The position numbers and the translations under genes were made by a program. From the NCBI GenBank assembly GCA_964582375.1, contig CAZORL010000049.1, positions 1-7,275 of the forward strand: a stretch of 7,275 nucleotides of DNA. Direction: 5' to 3'. Shown here piece by piece: positions 7,193-7,275 of this stretch. The DNA comes from CAKSQF01 sp964582375 (GTDB lineage Bacteria > Bacillota > Clostridia > Oscillospirales > CAG-272). The notes under the pieces were generated by a model. The model had not been told where the DNA came from and searched no databases. It saw nothing but the letters and a program-made list of their open reading frames with translations. Every line of letters starts with the position of its first letter. The first letter of the stretch is position 1.

Positions 7193-7221
7193 TTTGTAAT
7201 AAATCGGCGATATTACAACAA
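7193..7221 (-). promoter_or_regulatory. Weak candidate promoter for glgA
   Basis: On the minus strand TTGTTG (7216-7221, three of six) lies 17 bases before TACAAA (7193-7198, four of six). The spacing is ideal but the boxes are weak, so if used it may need an activator. Transcription would start near 7186, giving a leader of about 100 bases. It overlaps the inverted repeat at 7194-7218, which would place a bound regulator directly over the promoter. Confidence 0.3.
7194..7218. promoter_or_regulatory. Operator-like inverted repeat upstream of glgA
   Basis: TTGTAATA (7194-7201) and TATTACAA (7211-7218) are perfect 8-bp inverted arms separated by 9 bases. The 17-base centre-to-centre distance is about 1.6 helical turns, within the range seen for dimeric regulators. 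I do not recognise it as the binding site of a known factor, and it does not fit the CcpA cre consensus. A second palindrome, CAAAATTTTG, follows at 7219-7228. Confidence 0.45.
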
Positions 7222-7233
7222 AATTTTGCCAAT

Positions 7234-7269
7234 GGCTTCCTCCGAGAGGAAGCTGTCGCCGTAGGCGAC
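7234..7269. repeat. Two-hairpin intergenic repeat
   Basis: Two hairpins stand side by side. The first pairs GCTTCCTC (7235-7242) with GAGGAAGC (7246-7253) around CGA, with an extra G-T pair at 7234/7254. The second pairs GTCGCC (7255-7260) with GGCGAC (7264-7269) around GTA. The sequence then runs TGAAGG to the window edge, so the element may continue. The layout, a CTTCC-rich stem followed by a GTCGCC stem, resembles palindromic elements I recall as dispersed between genes of gut Clostridia. It contains no gene. Confidence 0.65.
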
Positions 7270-7275
7270 TGAAGG

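Noticed and set aside
7087..7233. Riboswitch or attenuator in the glgA leader
   Set aside because: I found no conserved aptamer core and no terminator-like hairpin with a U-run before the ribosome binding site; only short palindromes are present.
1..7275. CRISPR array, tRNA, rRNA or transposase gene
   Set aside because: No regularly spaced repeats, no cloverleaf or rRNA motifs, and no transposase-like frame were seen.

Overview
The window looks like chromosomal DNA of a low-to-moderate GC, Gram-positive anaerobe of the class Clostridia, most like the gut Oscillospiraceae/Ruminococcaceae. The signs are strong AGGAGG-type ribosome binding sites, a Gram-positive style lipoprotein signal, GlgA and GlgP proteins of the clostridial type, AT-rich spacers between moderately GC-rich genes, and a two-hairpin intergenic repeat of a kind I recall from these genomes. 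The placement is an inference from sequence character; there is no rRNA or other marker in the window.

All four genes lie on the minus strand and are read right to left. Positions 7087-7275 are a non-coding leader that begins in a two-hairpin repeat (7234-7269) and also holds an inverted repeat and a weak candidate promoter. Then come glgA (7086-5662, glycogen synthase), a 147-base spacer with small repeats, glgP (5514-3007, glycogen/alpha-glucan phosphorylase), and, only 3 bases later, a GH13 alpha-glucan hydrolase of the neopullulanase/cyclomaltodextrinase type (3003-1084). After an 83-base spacer with a near-consensus promoter (1040-1068) comes a small lipoprotein gene (1000-53). A strong hairpin terminator at 18-50 closes the unit.

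The first three genes form a cytoplasmic storage-glucan module: GlgA extends alpha-1,4 chains from ADP-glucose, GlgP shortens them to glucose-1-phosphate, and the GH13 enzyme hydrolyses limit dextrins or maltodextrins. Branching enzyme and ADP-glucose pyrophosphorylase are not in the window. The fourth gene is not an obvious part of that pathway: it encodes an exported lipoprotein with a ComEC-type metallo-beta-lactamase fold in which nearly all metal ligands have been replaced, so it is probably a non-enzymatic relative.

The most interesting signals are this ligand-less beta-lactamase-fold lipoprotein and a short sequence (ATTACAA on the coding strand) found in the leaders of glgA, glgP and the lipoprotein gene. 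It lies in a 21-22-base block shared by the glgA and glgP leaders and forms a perfect inverted repeat upstream of glgA. I found no CRISPR array, tRNA, rRNA, transposase gene or known riboswitch.
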